A stretch of DNA of 64,000 nt, from NCBI GenBank assembly GCA_019279435.1, contig JAAALK010000283.1, positions 57,889,700-57,953,699 of the forward strand, in the 5' to 3' direction. Below are positions 35,707 to 48,378 of the stretch, in pieces. The notes under the pieces are model-generated. The model ran no database searches. It was not told the DNA's origin and saw only the letters and a program-made list of their open reading frames with translations. The position numbers were made by a program, and so were the translations under genes. This DNA is from Zizania palustris. Its lineage: Eukaryota; Streptophyta; Magnoliopsida; Poales; Poaceae. Each line of letters begins with the position of its first letter. Within the stretch, counting starts at the first letter, position 1.

Positions 35707-37729
35707 TGTTGGACCGGAAACGGCGACCAGAGGAGGGGTGAATGGGAGCTTTTAAAAATTCAGGCTAAAAACAGCCTTCGGTTTTTAATTCTGTCTACTG
35801 CGGAACAGGCTTCGAACACCAACCTTCGAAGGTCTGGTTCGGAGGTATTTGACAGCTCCGAACACAGGCTTCACAAGGAGTAAAAGTCCGAAGTCAAGCA
35901 GACTTCGCTCCACCCACAACCCCGAAAACAACTCTGCTAAGTCAGTGCAGGCTCCGCACACAGGGTGCTTCGAGCAGGCTTCGCACTTCACCCTTCGCAA
36001 GAGTGGACTGCCCTCTGAGGACTTCGACCTAGTACTTAGCGACAGCAACTGGTGCTGGGCTTCGTACACAGAAGGTCTAAACGCACACTAACAGACTTCG
36101 CTAGGAGCTTCGACATGCAAAGCTAAACAGGCTTCGATCAGGGCTTCGCTAGTAAGCAGCGAGGTCTAGCCTCCTGTTACACAGAGCGAACGCACACTGA
36201 AATACACACTTCGCACAAAAACACCCTTCGCCTAGACAGGCTTCGGTGCACTACAACTAGCGAGGTATGCAAGACAAGTTCAAGCAGAAAGACAACACAG
36301 AAGCAGGGCTTCGCCGCTTGAACAAGGAACACAGTAAAAGAACTCACTGGATGAATACAACGTATGTGGGGCTAGTACAGGAGCTCAACAGTAAATGCTC
36401 AAAGTGTTAAATGTTACCTACCCAGCTCCCATATTTATAGCCACTATTCACCCTAAGTGAAATGACTACTTTACCCCTAGGGTTTACACCAGTTTTGTCT
36501 CTACAGAACAGAGGGGTACACAAGGTAGTCAACTTTATTTGGAGGCTTCTCTGTCAGCTTTGCAGAGGGGACAGCGTTAGCTTTTTGTAGAGCAGACAGT
36601 GTCAGCCTTTGCAGTCTTTGACCTTTCTGGAGCCCCCCTTCGCACGCGAGGGGTGTGGTAGCTTCGGCGAGAAGCCTTGAGCCTGACGGCTTTCGCTTCA
36701 CCGAAGTTAGCCTCCGATACAGTGACGGTTTTGAGCCGAAGCCGTCAAAGCCCTTGGGCCTTCGCACCACCACCTCCGGAGTGGACCACCACGGCTTCGC
36801 AGCTACTCCCAGCCCGAGCTCCGTCAGTCCGTGTACCGAAGCCATGCATGGCCGAAGCACCACAAGTCAACCTCGCTCTGGAGCTAGCCTCGCTCCGAAG
36901 CCTTCCTCACTCTGAAGTCCCACCTTCGGAGTACCACCCTTCGAAGTCCCTCCTTCGTCCAAGGCCTCCGCATGAAGCATTCCATGAGCACTTCGTCGCA
37001 GTGTCTCTCCCCGAGCACACTCCTCGACGAGCCTCACCCGGACCATGACTTCGATGCACCTCGACTTCTGAGACCTTCGTCGGGTACCTTCGAATGTCTC
37101 CCTCCGGAGCACACTTCGAACGCCTTGCCTCCGCAGAGGACTTGATCCACCATACTCCGAAGTCACTCCATCCGGAGTACCCTTCGAAGTGCCTCGCCTC
37201 CGAGGACTTTGTTTCAGAGTACCTTCACCCGGAGCCACGCTCCGCACTTACTGCCTTCACCTGGCGCACCTCGACCCGAGGACCGACCTGGACCCCTTCG
37301 CAGCCACTGTGACGGAGCTCCCCGCTCCCCTGGCATCAAGCCTCCTGCTTGACCCAGGTTCACCTGCCACGAACCATCCGTCGCCTCTAAAGCCTTCATG
37401 CGCACCACAGACAAACAGACCAGTGTATCCAGTACTCCGGAGACCTCTCCGGGTTAGAAACCTTCGGCACACACTCCAGTGTACCGCCCAAAGTACCGAG
37501 ACCTTCAGTACAACCCAGTCATCGTGTACTGTCGGACCCCTCCGACAGGCACACTCCGCTGCAACAGCTGCAGCAACCAAACCAACCTCCGAACACCTTC
37601 GGAGAAATCACCTCCGAACACCTTCGGAGGTCCAACATCGGAACCCCTTCGGAGGTACCCCTTCGAACCAGAGGTTAAAAGCCTGTCAATCACTCATCAC
37701 AAACACCGAAACCAACCCTTGGTTTCTCA
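35707..37729 (-). mobile_element. solo LTR, copy A (2.02 kb), inside the Harbinger element
   Basis: It starts TGTTGGACCGGAAACGG and ends TTGGTTTCTCA, with the 5-bp duplication CATTA on both sides (35702-35706 and 37730-37734). It is nearly the same length as copy B at 39568-41581, in inverted orientation. No internal retrotransposon sequence adjoins it, so it is a solo LTR formed by LTR-LTR recombination. The likely sense of transcription is minus, because a CTATAAATA box with downstream leader is on that strand (near 36430). It is rich in CTTCG and CGAAG words. The open frames over it are not genes. Confidence 0.9.
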
Positions 37730-37734
37730 CATTA

Positions 37735-38777
37735 TTATATGCAACAGTTGCTTTCGGATTGAAGAACTTATTCAAATGAGTGTGCCTTATTATGATAGGA
37801 AAATATCTTGTTAGTGGAACCACGGGTATATACCAGCTATTATGGTTCTTGGTTTGATCATTTTGCATTAGTGTGATATTGGAGTTTAAAGAGCTTACAA
37901 CATAATTTTAGGTTCCTTGTTTATACCACATTTGCCTACTATCCTTTTATATTATTACAGTTCAACGACATGAACTTCTAATAGCTGCATAAAACTGGAG
38001 CACTTTGTTTATTTTAACATTAAAGCCTTATTTGGCATATTTGATGGTTTTTTATTATTAATGTAAATGAAGGATGTTGCCAAACTCTAGAATCTAGATA
38101 ATAAAAACACCTTGGTAGATTATCAATTATTCATAACCTGAAAGGTTAAATCCAATCAATTATACTATACATTTGAACAAAATCAAATCTAAACAGTGCA
38201 AACAGATAGGAAAAACAACACTGCAGGAAAAGCTAAATCCTCTAAATGGGAATTTCTGGCTCAAAATGCTTCATGGTAGGTTGGACGGAGAGAGCTCAAG
38301 TGCCTAAAAAACTACTCCTTCTATGCTGTTTAATTTCCATAAAAAACTGCTCCTGCTATGATGTTCAATTTCCATAATAAAACAAATACTTCTAGTAGGA
38401 GAAGGAAGCAGGAATATGAATCACCAGGAAGCAAGGGGATGAAGATCAGGCCTGGTTCCAAGACCAAGCCTCACCCTTCCAAGTCCTCTTCCAAGAAGAC
38501 TGCTGGGGCGCCGGCCAAGAGGGCACCCAAGAAGGTCGCGACAGCAACCAAAACGCTGTTACCCCACTGGTTGCAAGATAGGGGCATCGTCCCCACGAGC
38601 ACACGGTAGGGAGGCACACGTGCCTCTCCATCTTCCTCTCTATTCCTACCAAATGGTTGGAATAGAGAGGAAGATGAGATAGGGAGAAGAATAGAGAGTT
38701 GGCTGGAGTGAGTTTTTATGGTTTTTTTGCTAAAAAATAGGATGAAGAGGGGGACAGGGGATTGGATGGAGATGCCC
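37735..38777. other. distal part of the Harbinger element
   Basis: Sequence between the solo LTR and the right end of the transposon. An open frame at 38358-38609 (+) is lysine-rich and has no recognised domain. GGAATAGAGAGGAAGATGA and its inverse form a hairpin near 38625-38675. Confidence 0.5.
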
Positions 38778-38780
38778 TAA

Positions 38781-39562
38781 GTAACTGACAATGTTACAAA
38801 CACCAGTCCACTCCATTCCTTCTGTATTTCTTATTCTTTGTTTTTTATCTAGCTGCAACTGCATCCATGTGTTTTATTTTCACGCATTTTCTTTCCAATG
38901 TTTGCAAATTGAACGGGGCTTGGTGCACAAAAAACAACCTAAGGTTGCTCGTCGTAGCTGCAGATTAGATTTTGAATTTGAGAACTTAAAAATAGCGCTC
39001 TTAGGATTGCTAAGCACTCTCCAAAATTATTCTTAAAAATTAAACTCTTAAATTCAAAACTGCTTTGGATTATAATCTACCTCGCCAGCGTACGCAAACC
39101 AATTTCATGTCCAAAGTCCTAACCGATTCTATCCAACCCATTATGATCCAATACTACGAGCATCATCCAAATAGGAATAGACTACCCATGTAGTCGATTC
39201 GATCACAGAGATTTGATAATTTCCTATCACTAAAAAATAATTTCATATTTTTATCATTTTAACTTATATTCATTGACATGTTATAAATGTCATTGTTTTG
39301 GGTGAAATCGTAATTAATGGAGTCATCTTGTGTGCGTAATGTTTGAGTGTTGGGGCAAGAGAGGGTATGGTTCAATGGCAGGCATGTAATTTTTGGAACC
39401 TTTATGGGGACTTTCATTTTTTGTTCGCTAGATTTTTTGTGTGAAATGGCACACCGATTCTTCTATTCTATATAAAAATGTGAATTGCTCTATGCCGATT
39501 CTTCCTAAAAAGTAGTAATAAGGTGTTGTTTGGGACTATTTCACTCATCAATTTCAGCTTCG
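38781..39562. other. spacer between Harbinger element and solo LTR B
   Basis: AT-rich DNA with no recognisable gene or inverted repeats. It may be original intergenic sequence. Confidence 0.5.
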
Positions 39563-39567
39563 CTCTA

Positions 39568-41581
39568 TGAGAAACCAAGGGTTGGTTTCATTGTTTGTGA
39601 TGAGTGATTGACAGGCTTTTTACCCTCTGATTCGGAGGGTACCTCCGGAGGGGTTTCGGAGGTGGGACCTCCGAAGGGTGTTCGGAGGTGGTTTCACCGA
39701 AGGGTATTCGGTGGTTGCTTGCTGCAGCTGTTGCAGCGGAGTGTGCGTGTCGGAGGGGTCCGACAGTACACGATGACTGGGTTCGTACCGAAGGCTTCGG
39801 TACTTTGGGCGGTACACGGGAGTGTGTGCCGGAGGTTGCTAACCCGGAGAGGTCTCCGGAGTACTGGATACACTTGTCTGCTTGTCGGTGGTGCGCAGGG
39901 ACTTCGGAGGCGACGGACAGGTTCGTAGCAGGTGAACCTGGGTCGAGCGGGAGTCTTGATGCCAGGGGAGCGGGGAGCTCCGTCACGGTGGCTGCGAAGG
40001 GGTCCGGGTCGGTCCTCGGGTCGAGGTGCGCCAGGTGAAGGCAGAGAGTGTGGAGCGTGGCTCCGGCTGAAGGTAATCCGAGACAAAGTCCTCGGAGGTG
40101 AGGCACTTCGAAGGTACTCTGGATGGAGTGACTTCGGAGTTGGATGGATCAAGTCCTCTGCGTAGGCAAGGAATTCGAAGTGTGCTCCGGAGGGAGACAT
40201 TCGAAGGTTACCCGACGGAGGTCTCAGAAGTCGAGGCGCATCGAAGTCATGGTCCGGGTGAGGCTCGTCGAGGAGTGTGCTCGGGGAGAGACACTACGAC
40301 GAAGTGCTCATGGAATGCTTCATGCGGAGGCCTTGGACGAAGGAGGGACTTCGAAGGGTGGTACACCGAAGGTGGGGCTTCGGAGTGAGGAAGGCTTCGG
40401 AGCGAGGCTAGCTCCGGAGGAAGGTTGACTTGAGATGCTTCGGCCTGCATGGCTTCGGTACACGGACTGACGGAGTTCAAGCAGGGTGAAGCTGCGAAGC
40501 CGTGGTGGTCCACTCCGGAGGTGTTGGTGCGAAGGCCCAAGGGCTTTGACGGCTTCGGCTCAAAACCGTCAGTATATCGAAGGCTATCTTCGGCGAAGCG
40601 AAGGCCACCAGGCTCAAGGCTTCTCACCGAAGCTACCGCACCCTCGCGTGCGAAGGGAGGTTCCAGAAGGTCAAAGACTGCAAAGGCTGACATTGTCTGC
40701 TCTGCAAAAAGCTGACGTTGTCCCCTCTGCAAAGCTGACAGAGAAGCCTCCAGAATAAAGTTGGACTACCTTTTGTACCCCTCTGTTCTGTAGAGACAAA
40801 ACTGGTGTAAACCCTAGGGGTAAAGTAGTCAATTCCTTTGGGTGAACTGTGGGCTATAAATATGGGGGCTCGGTAGGTAACATTCAACACTTTGAGCATT
40901 TACTGTTGAGCTCCTATAGCCACACACCTCGCTGTATTCATCCAGAGTTCAATTTTATTGTGTTCCTTGTTCAATAGGCGAAGCCCTGCTTCTGTGTGCC
41001 TTTTTGCTTGAGCTCGTATTACATACCTCGCTAGTTTTAATGCATCGAAGCCTGTCTAGGCGAAGGGTGTTTTGTGCGAAGTGTGTTTTTCAGTGTGCTG
41101 TCGCTCTGTGTAACTTGAGGCTAGACCTCACAGATTACTAGCGAAGCCCTGATCGAAGCCCGTTTTGCTTCTTGTGTCGAAGCCCTTAGCGAAGTTCGTT
41201 AGTGTGCGTTTAGACCTTCGTGTACGAAGCCCAGCACCAGTTGCTGCTGCCAAGTACTTGGTCGAAGTCCTCAGTGGGGTGTCCACTCTTGCGAAGGGTG
41301 AAGTGCGAAGCCTGCTCGAAGCACCCTGTGTGCGGAGCCTGCACTGACTGAGCAGAGTAGATTTTCGAGGGTTGTTAGTGGAGCGAAGTCTTCTTGGCTT
41401 TGAACTTTTGCTCCTGCGAAGCCTGTGTTCGGAGTTGTCGAAGCACCTCCGAACCAGACCTTCGAAGGTAGTGTTCGAAGCATGTTCCGTAGAAGACAGA
41501 ACTAAACCGAAGGCTAGTTTTTAGCCATAATTTTTAAAAGCTCCCATTCACCCCTCTTTGGTCGCCGTTTTCGGTCCAACA
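39568..41581 (+). mobile_element. solo LTR, copy B (2.01 kb), inverted relative to copy A
   Basis: It starts TGAGAAACCAAGGGTTGG and ends TTTTCGGTCCAACA, flanked by CTCTA on both sides (39563-39567 and 41582-41586). Along its length it is the reverse complement of copy A with scattered changes. A CTATAAATATGG box at about 40855 suggests U3 is 39568 to about 40880 and R-U5 the rest, with transcription on the + strand. The different target duplications show that the two copies inserted independently. Confidence 0.9.
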
Positions 41582-41843
41582 CTCTACAAAATTCTCCTAA
41601 GAGTAGATCTAGAGTGAAGGTGTAGCTCCGTTGTTGATTAGTTGTATCTATTCGGCTTATAGACTAATACAGATTCAAGAATGTTAATATTTGATAGGAA
41701 TGTACTATTATGCCCCTAAATTATTATATGCTATCAGCTATGGCATATGAATACATGAGTTAATGTATTTTTACCATATTTGTTACGAAAATCAGGTCGG
41801 TATAGCCTAACGCAGCGGAATCAATAAGATCGAAGAGACGCCA

Positions 41844-44800
41844 TGTGACGCCCAGATTTAATAAATATGGACTTTTATTGAAATTCCATAGAAAATCAAT
41901 AAAAACAAGACGTTCATCACACGACTGGGTACAATACGCCAATCAATCATGGTTCGTAGACCATATTATTACAAAAGAGTTAAATAAAAGAAAAACTAAT
42001 AAAATAAATCCTCTAGATGAACGTCTTCTTCCAGACCTTCATCCTCCTCGTAGTAGACGGGCTCTGATGGTGTAAGTCAACAGGGGTGAGTACAATCATA
42101 CTCAGCAAGCCACCGGATGCAAATATAATGCAGAGTAATAACAAGGAAGGTAGTTGCTAATTTTGCGGAAAAACATATTTGTGAAGCAATTAAATGTGAT
42201 CAAGTTATTAATACAGAAAAGTAAACATGTGTATGCATCATCTTATAACTCGAGGGGTACAGTCAGCCCACCCTCGCTCAACAGTCCTTACATGCCATGA
42301 ATAACTCAACCATTCAAACAATTGTAAACTAACTGCGAGAAGTCACACAACCCACCCTTGACCGTGGGCTCGGCTTTTCAAAAAGATTTAAAACTCTGAT
42401 CAGAGGTGTACCACTGTACCCACAAGGCACGCACTCATCCTATACACCAAAGTGTAACGAGATGACCCATACCACGGGAACTCGTGCCAAAACCTTCCAT
42501 ATGGAGCGCTCTGACCGACAGCACCCTCTTATGGGTTTCATATGGTGCCCCGATGCGTCGAGCCAACACCATACCCCCTTGAGCCACGTCGGTACAAGTC
42601 ACCCGCAGGTTGCCCCTTGCCCCTCCACTATGGTGCATCGAGTCGGTTTGTTCCATACTTCCGATTAGGACTTACCCATTAGACTTGTGGTTAGTACGGA
42701 AGTGATTTGCAACAGATCCCACAGACCGGTCCTTATAGTGCCCCGGGTGTGTAGCGCCCCGATTTAACAAAATCGAGACATTATTGAATTTCCATAGAAA
42801 AACAATAATACAAGAGGTTCATCATGCGACAACGTACATACGGTAAAGTCCATGGTACGCAGACCATAATTATTACAACATTGTTTTAATAAAAACGATA
42901 ATAAAATAATTAAACAGCGGCATGACGAACGTCTTCTTCAGGATCTTTCTTCTCGACTGGGTCGCTACTCCAGACCGTCTTCAAGATAAGCATCCTCTGT
43001 GGGGTCCAACGGGTATGAGTACAAAAAGTACTCAACAAGCCACCGCAAATGCAAATAATAATGCAGGATAATAAACAAGGAAGGATAAAGGCTAACAATG
43101 CGGAGTAAAGCAGTTGCAGTTGTGGCATTTAGTGTAATCATATTTTAATCATGCGGAAAGTAAATATGGACATCATCAACACCAACTAACTCAGGGAGTA
43201 CGTTTTACCTCCTCGCACAACGGTCCTTACATGTCAATCCATCATGCACATTCATATTCAAAGTAAACTAACTGGGGGATGTCACGCAACCCGCCCTTGA
43301 CCGTGGGCTCGGCTTTTCGAAAAGATTTAAGACTCTGATCAGAGATGTACTACTGTACCCACAAGGCACGCACTCATCTCAACGAGATGACCCATTTCAC
43401 AGGAACTCGTGCCAAAACCTCAATATGAGATGTTCCAAGCGATAACCACCCGCTCTAGGTTTCGCCGGCGCGCCGGGCCGCATCCCGGCTAACGTCGCAC
43501 CCCCTTTTGCGCCACATTGGTACAAGTCACCCGCAGGTGCAACTTGACCCATCTCCAAATGGTGGGCTCGGTTTGGAACAACCCATACCTTAGTTAGGAC
43601 TTACCCACTAGACTTGTGGTTAGTACGTAAGTGTATTGCAACGGATCCCTCAGACCGGTCCTTATAGTGCCCCGGGTGCGACTGACCAATGCCCTAGCTT
43701 GCACCCGGAACCCACCATGCATACACTCACAACCATGACTCATCACCAACAGAATTTCCAAGGATAAGAAGTAACGGGATCATATAATAGAACCATTTTA
43801 CTACGACTCATTTTTATCCTATAGCGGCCGTGTCAATACTTTGGACACTAGCTAATATCATTAATCATATGGTGACAAGGAGGTTAGGCGAGATAGCATG
43901 GCTTGGGTTGCACATCAAGGTCGGGGGATCCTAAATAAATATAATGTAAGGGTTCGTTTGACTAATGCATATATAATCTATGTGTTATAGCGATAGTCAA
44001 TTCAAACATGGGTTCAATATGTTCAAAAGAATTGTTTGGTGACTTGCCTTGTTCAGCGAAAGGCGAGGGAGGGACTTCCGGGAAGTATTCCGGCTCCTCG
44101 ACGGCGTCGTAGTCTTTTCAATAATAATAAAGCAAAATAAAAAGAGAACATTTAATCAAACAATATAACATTACATTAATAGCACATAAGTTACGGTTGA
44201 TTTGATTAAAAGTAAAATAATCTCCATTGTTAAGGTTCTGAAATTTATTTCACAATTAATTTTAAAATGAATCAAAATGAATTATTGTTTTTCATAAAAG
44301 GGTTTTTAAGTGTGAATAATACCACATTAAGTTTTCTAATTAATTTAATATGAATGATTCAGAGAAAACTCTGTGGTTCTAATGTTTAAACAGAAAGGAA
44401 CAAATATATAAATTTTCTGGAGTTTAAATATTTAAATTTGCATTTTAATCCTAAGGGCATTTGAATACTTATTTAAATAAACATGAAAATGTCAAAGTAA
44501 ACCTACTGTTTTTATTGCATAAATATGTAGAGAATAATTTTATGAATTTTCTGAAATTGGAATGGTAATTTTTAGAGTGCAAATGCATTAGATATGAATT
44601 TTACAAGTTTAAAAGCATTTCTGGAATTTATTTTCAAATTTTAAACCCCTCGGGTCCACGGTGAGCCAGGCCCACGGTGAACCCGCACACTGTGCGCGTG
44701 CGCCGGGTCGATCTGGACCGTCGGATCCAGATCCGACGCGCGAGGGCGAGGCGGGACGCGTAAGTGGCTACGGACGGCCAGGATTAAAACGTGCGAAGGG

Positions 44801-47800
44801 GTACCACGTGGACGCACGAGATTAAACGCGGGGTTTTAAAACTAACGGACGCACGAGATCGCACCGTACCGCTTCACTCAGATCCGACGGCGCCGATTAA
44901 ATCGCACGAGGGATTAAATCTGGGCCGTTAGATCTGGATCGCACGGCGTGGATCGAATCCGACACGGCACGGGTACTCGACCCGTGCTGGTCGTCTTCTC
45001 CGACGACGGCGAGCGGGCCAGCGGCCACGGCGAGCGACGGCGACCTAGTCTAAGGCCTAAAACGGAACGAGGGTGCTACGGGGATCACGAGGGTACCTCG
45101 GCGGTGAGAAAAGGTCGACGGAGCGAGGCCGGCGACGAGCGGGGGCGGTGGAGGTGTTCGGGTTCTGGACGGCGACGGCGATCCGGCGAGGGTTGTCGTC
45201 GACGGAGTGGTGGCCGGCGTTGGGGAGGTCCCGGCGGTCACGATGGTGGCGAAGGCACGGGCGGAGGTGGTCTGGTGCGACGGCGAGCGGTGGCCGGAGA
45301 CGAACCAGAGGGAATGCGCTAAACGGCGAATCGTGGTTGTTCTGTTCGGTCTGAGTGCGAATGGGCGTGGGGGTCGAACGCGGTGAAGGCCAGGGGTATA
45401 AATAGTGGTGCCGACGGGGACAGGGAGGGCGCCATCGGGGAGGGCAGTGAGTTAACGCCGGCGAGCGGTTTCTCTGCATGCGGGCGACAGCGGGGGGGAT
45501 TACGCGTGGGATTAAAGGGAAAACGGGCGACGTGATCCGGGGGTTTTAATGCTGGCGAATAATGAAGGGGAGGGGACCGGCGACGAGCGGATCCGAGGGA
45601 GTAAAGGTGGCCGGCGAAGTTTGGGGGCGACGGCGCGAGGTAGAAGGCGAAGCTGACAGGTGGGGCCTACTGGCCAGCGGGCGCGAGCGAGTGGGGTGGC
45701 GACTGACGGGTGGGGCCACGATGTCGGGCGCGCGCGCGAGGGGAAGAGTTTGGCGCCGACAGGTGGGGTCCGATCGTCAGTGTGAGCGCGCGAGTTGAGT
45801 GGGTTGGGCCGGCCGGGAGAGAGAGAAGGGAGGGAGGGGAGCCCAAGACTGTTCTAATACATTTCTGAATAAAAATAATTCCAGAAAATAGATTAAAATA
45901 TTAGGGCTACTTCCAAGGTTGATAAAAATTTATAAAAATTCCCAAAATTATATTTTGGTCTTAGGATCATATATAAAAAGTTTCACCTCCTAATTTGGTC
46001 ATCTACTCTATGTTGTAGTTCAAAAGGGTATAAAAGGGAATTAAAAGTATTTTCTGAAATAATAATTCCAGGAAATTGAATTTAATAATATTTTTATTGT
46101 TTTGAAAATTTGGGGTGTTACAGGGTGCGACCAACCAATGCCCTAGCTTGCACCCGGAACCCACCATACTTATAACATAGCCAACTCCAACAGAGTCCCG
46201 AGACGAGAATAACAAAGAAATACATATAGTATAATCTATCTATCTACGACTCATTCTTTTATCCTATAGAGTTGTGTCGGTACATTGGACACTAGCTAAT
46301 ATAATATTGTATAGTGTCAAGGAGTTAAGGCTCGATAAGCATGGCTTGGGTTTACACACAAGGACGAGGATCTGATAAATATAATGTAGGGCTTGATATT
46401 AGACTAATGCAATATTATCCTATGAGTTATAGCGATAATTTATTAAAACATGGGCTCAATTATGTTCAAAATAGGGGTTGTGACTTGCCTTGCTCAGCAA
46501 ATGGTGATGGTGAAACCTCGGGGTAATACTCTGGCTCCTCGACGATCATGTAGTCTTCTCGATACGGAAAAATTGAATACAACATTCAATAAACAATCAA
46601 AATATCACAAAATATAAGCATACAAGTTTATGATTTTAAATATGGGGAGTTAAGCCTTTATTATTCTGAAGTTATGTTGAAAAATATTAAAGGTTAAATT
46701 TTAGGGGTTTTCCTGATTTATTTCATGAATTATCAATTTATCCCTAAGGGGTTTTTATTCATTTATTTATTAAGAATATTTTGTGCGAAAGTAACATGGT
46801 GTTTTTATGGCATAAGTATGTAGAGAATAAAAAGAGGAATTTAACAAAATTTGAATGGTGAAATTTGGAGTTTAAATGAGCAAGTTATGGATTTTCAAAG
46901 TTTAAATCAATTTCTGAATTTTATTTTAAACAGAAAATGGGTTCTGGTCTACGGTGAGCCAGGCCCACGGTGAACCGCCGTACTGTGCACATGGACCGGA
47001 TTAACCAGAACCACCGGATCTAGATCCAGCGGCTAGGCGCGAGGCGGGAGGGTTCAAGTAGTCACGGACGACCCAGATGGCTCCGTACCGTTTTGACCAA
47101 ATCAAGGGCCAGGATTAAATCCCGAAGGGATTTAATCTTAGCCCTTCGATCACGATCGCGCGGTCAGGGTGCCATCCGGCACGACATGTGCGTAAGGGGT
47201 ACTTTGCCCCCTTTGTCCCCAGCGCCGGCGGGTTCGAGTGCGGTGGCGACGGCGACGGCGAGCGCCTAGGGGACTATCTACCGGCGGAAATGGAACGAGG
47301 GGAGCATGGGGAGTGCGATGGTACCGGAGATGGCGGCGGCGGGCGACTGACGGCGACAATGGCGAGGGTAGATGAAGGAGAGCTTCGGGTCGACGACGGC
47401 GATGGCGATCCGGTGGTCCTCACGGCCAACGGGGACGTGGCCGAGGACGGGCGGTCGACGACGGTCTCGACAGTGGAGGTGGCGTGGACGGTGGGGGCCT
47501 GAGGTGGTGGCGAGCATCGGTCGGAGGTGGAGCAGGAGAGAAAGCCAAAAACCGGGCGGTGGCGCTCTGGTTTCGCTCTGGCTCGGGCTACGGTGGTGTG
47601 GGCGGAGGGCGGCGAGTAGAGGGGTTCTTATAGGGGGGTCGCCAACGTATAAACGGAAGGGAACCGAGGTTTCCCTTTTTTTCCCTCGCCGGTGAACTTT
47701 CCTTAGGCTCGGGTTCTTTCTATGCATGACCACCGGTGGAATGTGATCCCTGGCGGTCGGAGATCAAGATCCCGAGCTCGATTTTGTGTTTGGTGGCGGC

Positions 47801-48378
47801 CGGTGGCGGATTTAGAAGGTGGGGGTCGCCGGTGATGGAAAGGGGATCCCTTTCCATCGGGGAAGACGATCCCGACAGGTGGCCCCCACCTGTCGGCGGG
47901 TGAGCACGAAGGGGTGAGGAGCCGACACGCGGCCCACGGTGGGCAGCGACTACGGGTCGACGAGTGCAGCTGACGGGTGGGTCCGGGCGGGTGCGGGCGG
48001 GAGAGAGAGGAGGAAGGTTGGCGCCGACATCTGGGTCCCACATGGCGGTGACGCGGGCGCTGGGCTGGGCCGGGCTGAGGCAGATTGGTGGTTTGCGGCC
48101 CACTGGGATTCTAAATGTATTTTTCAATTAAAATAATTCCAGTAATTCATTTATTTGATTAAAGGTTGAATCACTGTTGATAAAAATTTGTAAAAAATCC
48201 TAAAATTATATCTTGACCTCTAGATTCCATCATAAATTTTCCAAGTTAAAATTTGAAGTATTCCTTCCTGTTGGGCTTTATTAGGATTCTTTTAGTATTT
48301 TCTTTAATTTCATAAATCCTTTATATTCCAGAAAATCCATTTTTTTATTTTATTTATTTTAATTCTTGGGATGTTACA
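41844..48378. mobile_element. large LTR (outer copy, 3.16 kb net) inserted in the copia-type 3' LTR
   Basis: It begins TGTGACGCCCAGATTTAAT and ends TTGGGATGTTACA. The 5-bp duplication CGCCA flanks it (41839-41843 and 48379-48383), and the intact LTR at 49870 shows the empty site. It contains no gag or pol, so it behaves as a solo LTR. The TGTRRCGCCC...TGTTACA ends and length of over 3 kb suggest a Ty3/gypsy Tekay/Del-like family; that assignment is inference. A second member of the same family is nested at 42748-46122. The GC-rich part (46960-48110) gives long open frames by composition. Confidence 0.78.
42748..46122. mobile_element. large LTR (inner copy, 3.38 kb) nested in its own relative
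   Basis: It begins TGTAGCGCCCCGATTTAAC and ends ATTTGGGGTGTTACA. It has the same landmarks in the same order as the outer copy: GTACTACTGTACCCACAAGG or its near copy, CATGGCTTGGGTT, CCACGGTGAGCCAGGCCCAC, then a GC-rich block, and GATAAAAATTTATAAAAATT near the end. Only GGG is shared at both flanks (42745-42747 and 46123-46125), shorter than the usual 5 bp. A TATAAATA box lies at about 45398 on the + strand. The open frames at 44948-45798 lie inside this repeat and are not called. Confidence 0.75.

Larger units (their letters stand above)
31302..38777. mobile_element. PIF/Harbinger DNA transposon, decayed, interrupted by a solo LTR
   Basis: The ends are GGGCATCTCCATCCAA and the inverse TTGGATGGAGATGCCC, each bordered by TAA (31299-31301 and 38778-38780), the Harbinger target duplication. 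Inside, on the + strand, is a DDE transposase relic (32137-33419). On the minus strand is a Myb/trihelix-like ORF1 relic (34227-35308), the two-gene layout typical of plant PIF/Harbinger elements. A 45-bp minisatellite lies near the left end. A 2 kb solo LTR (35707-37729) was inserted later; without it the element is about 5.4 kb. Both genes are broken, so it is not autonomous now. Confidence 0.9.

Noticed and set aside
36655..37814. Open frames of 80-200 codons on both strands
   Set aside because: They are inside solo LTR A, and equivalents occur in LTR B in inverted order. No retroviral-type domains.
35707..41581. A single LTR retrotransposon bounded by the two 2 kb LTRs
   Set aside because: The LTRs are inverted and not direct, and each has its own different 5-bp duplication, so they are two separate solo LTRs.
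44948..45798. Several GC-rich open frames
   Set aside because: They lie inside the nested 3.4 kb LTR. Both strands are open, and the composition explains them.
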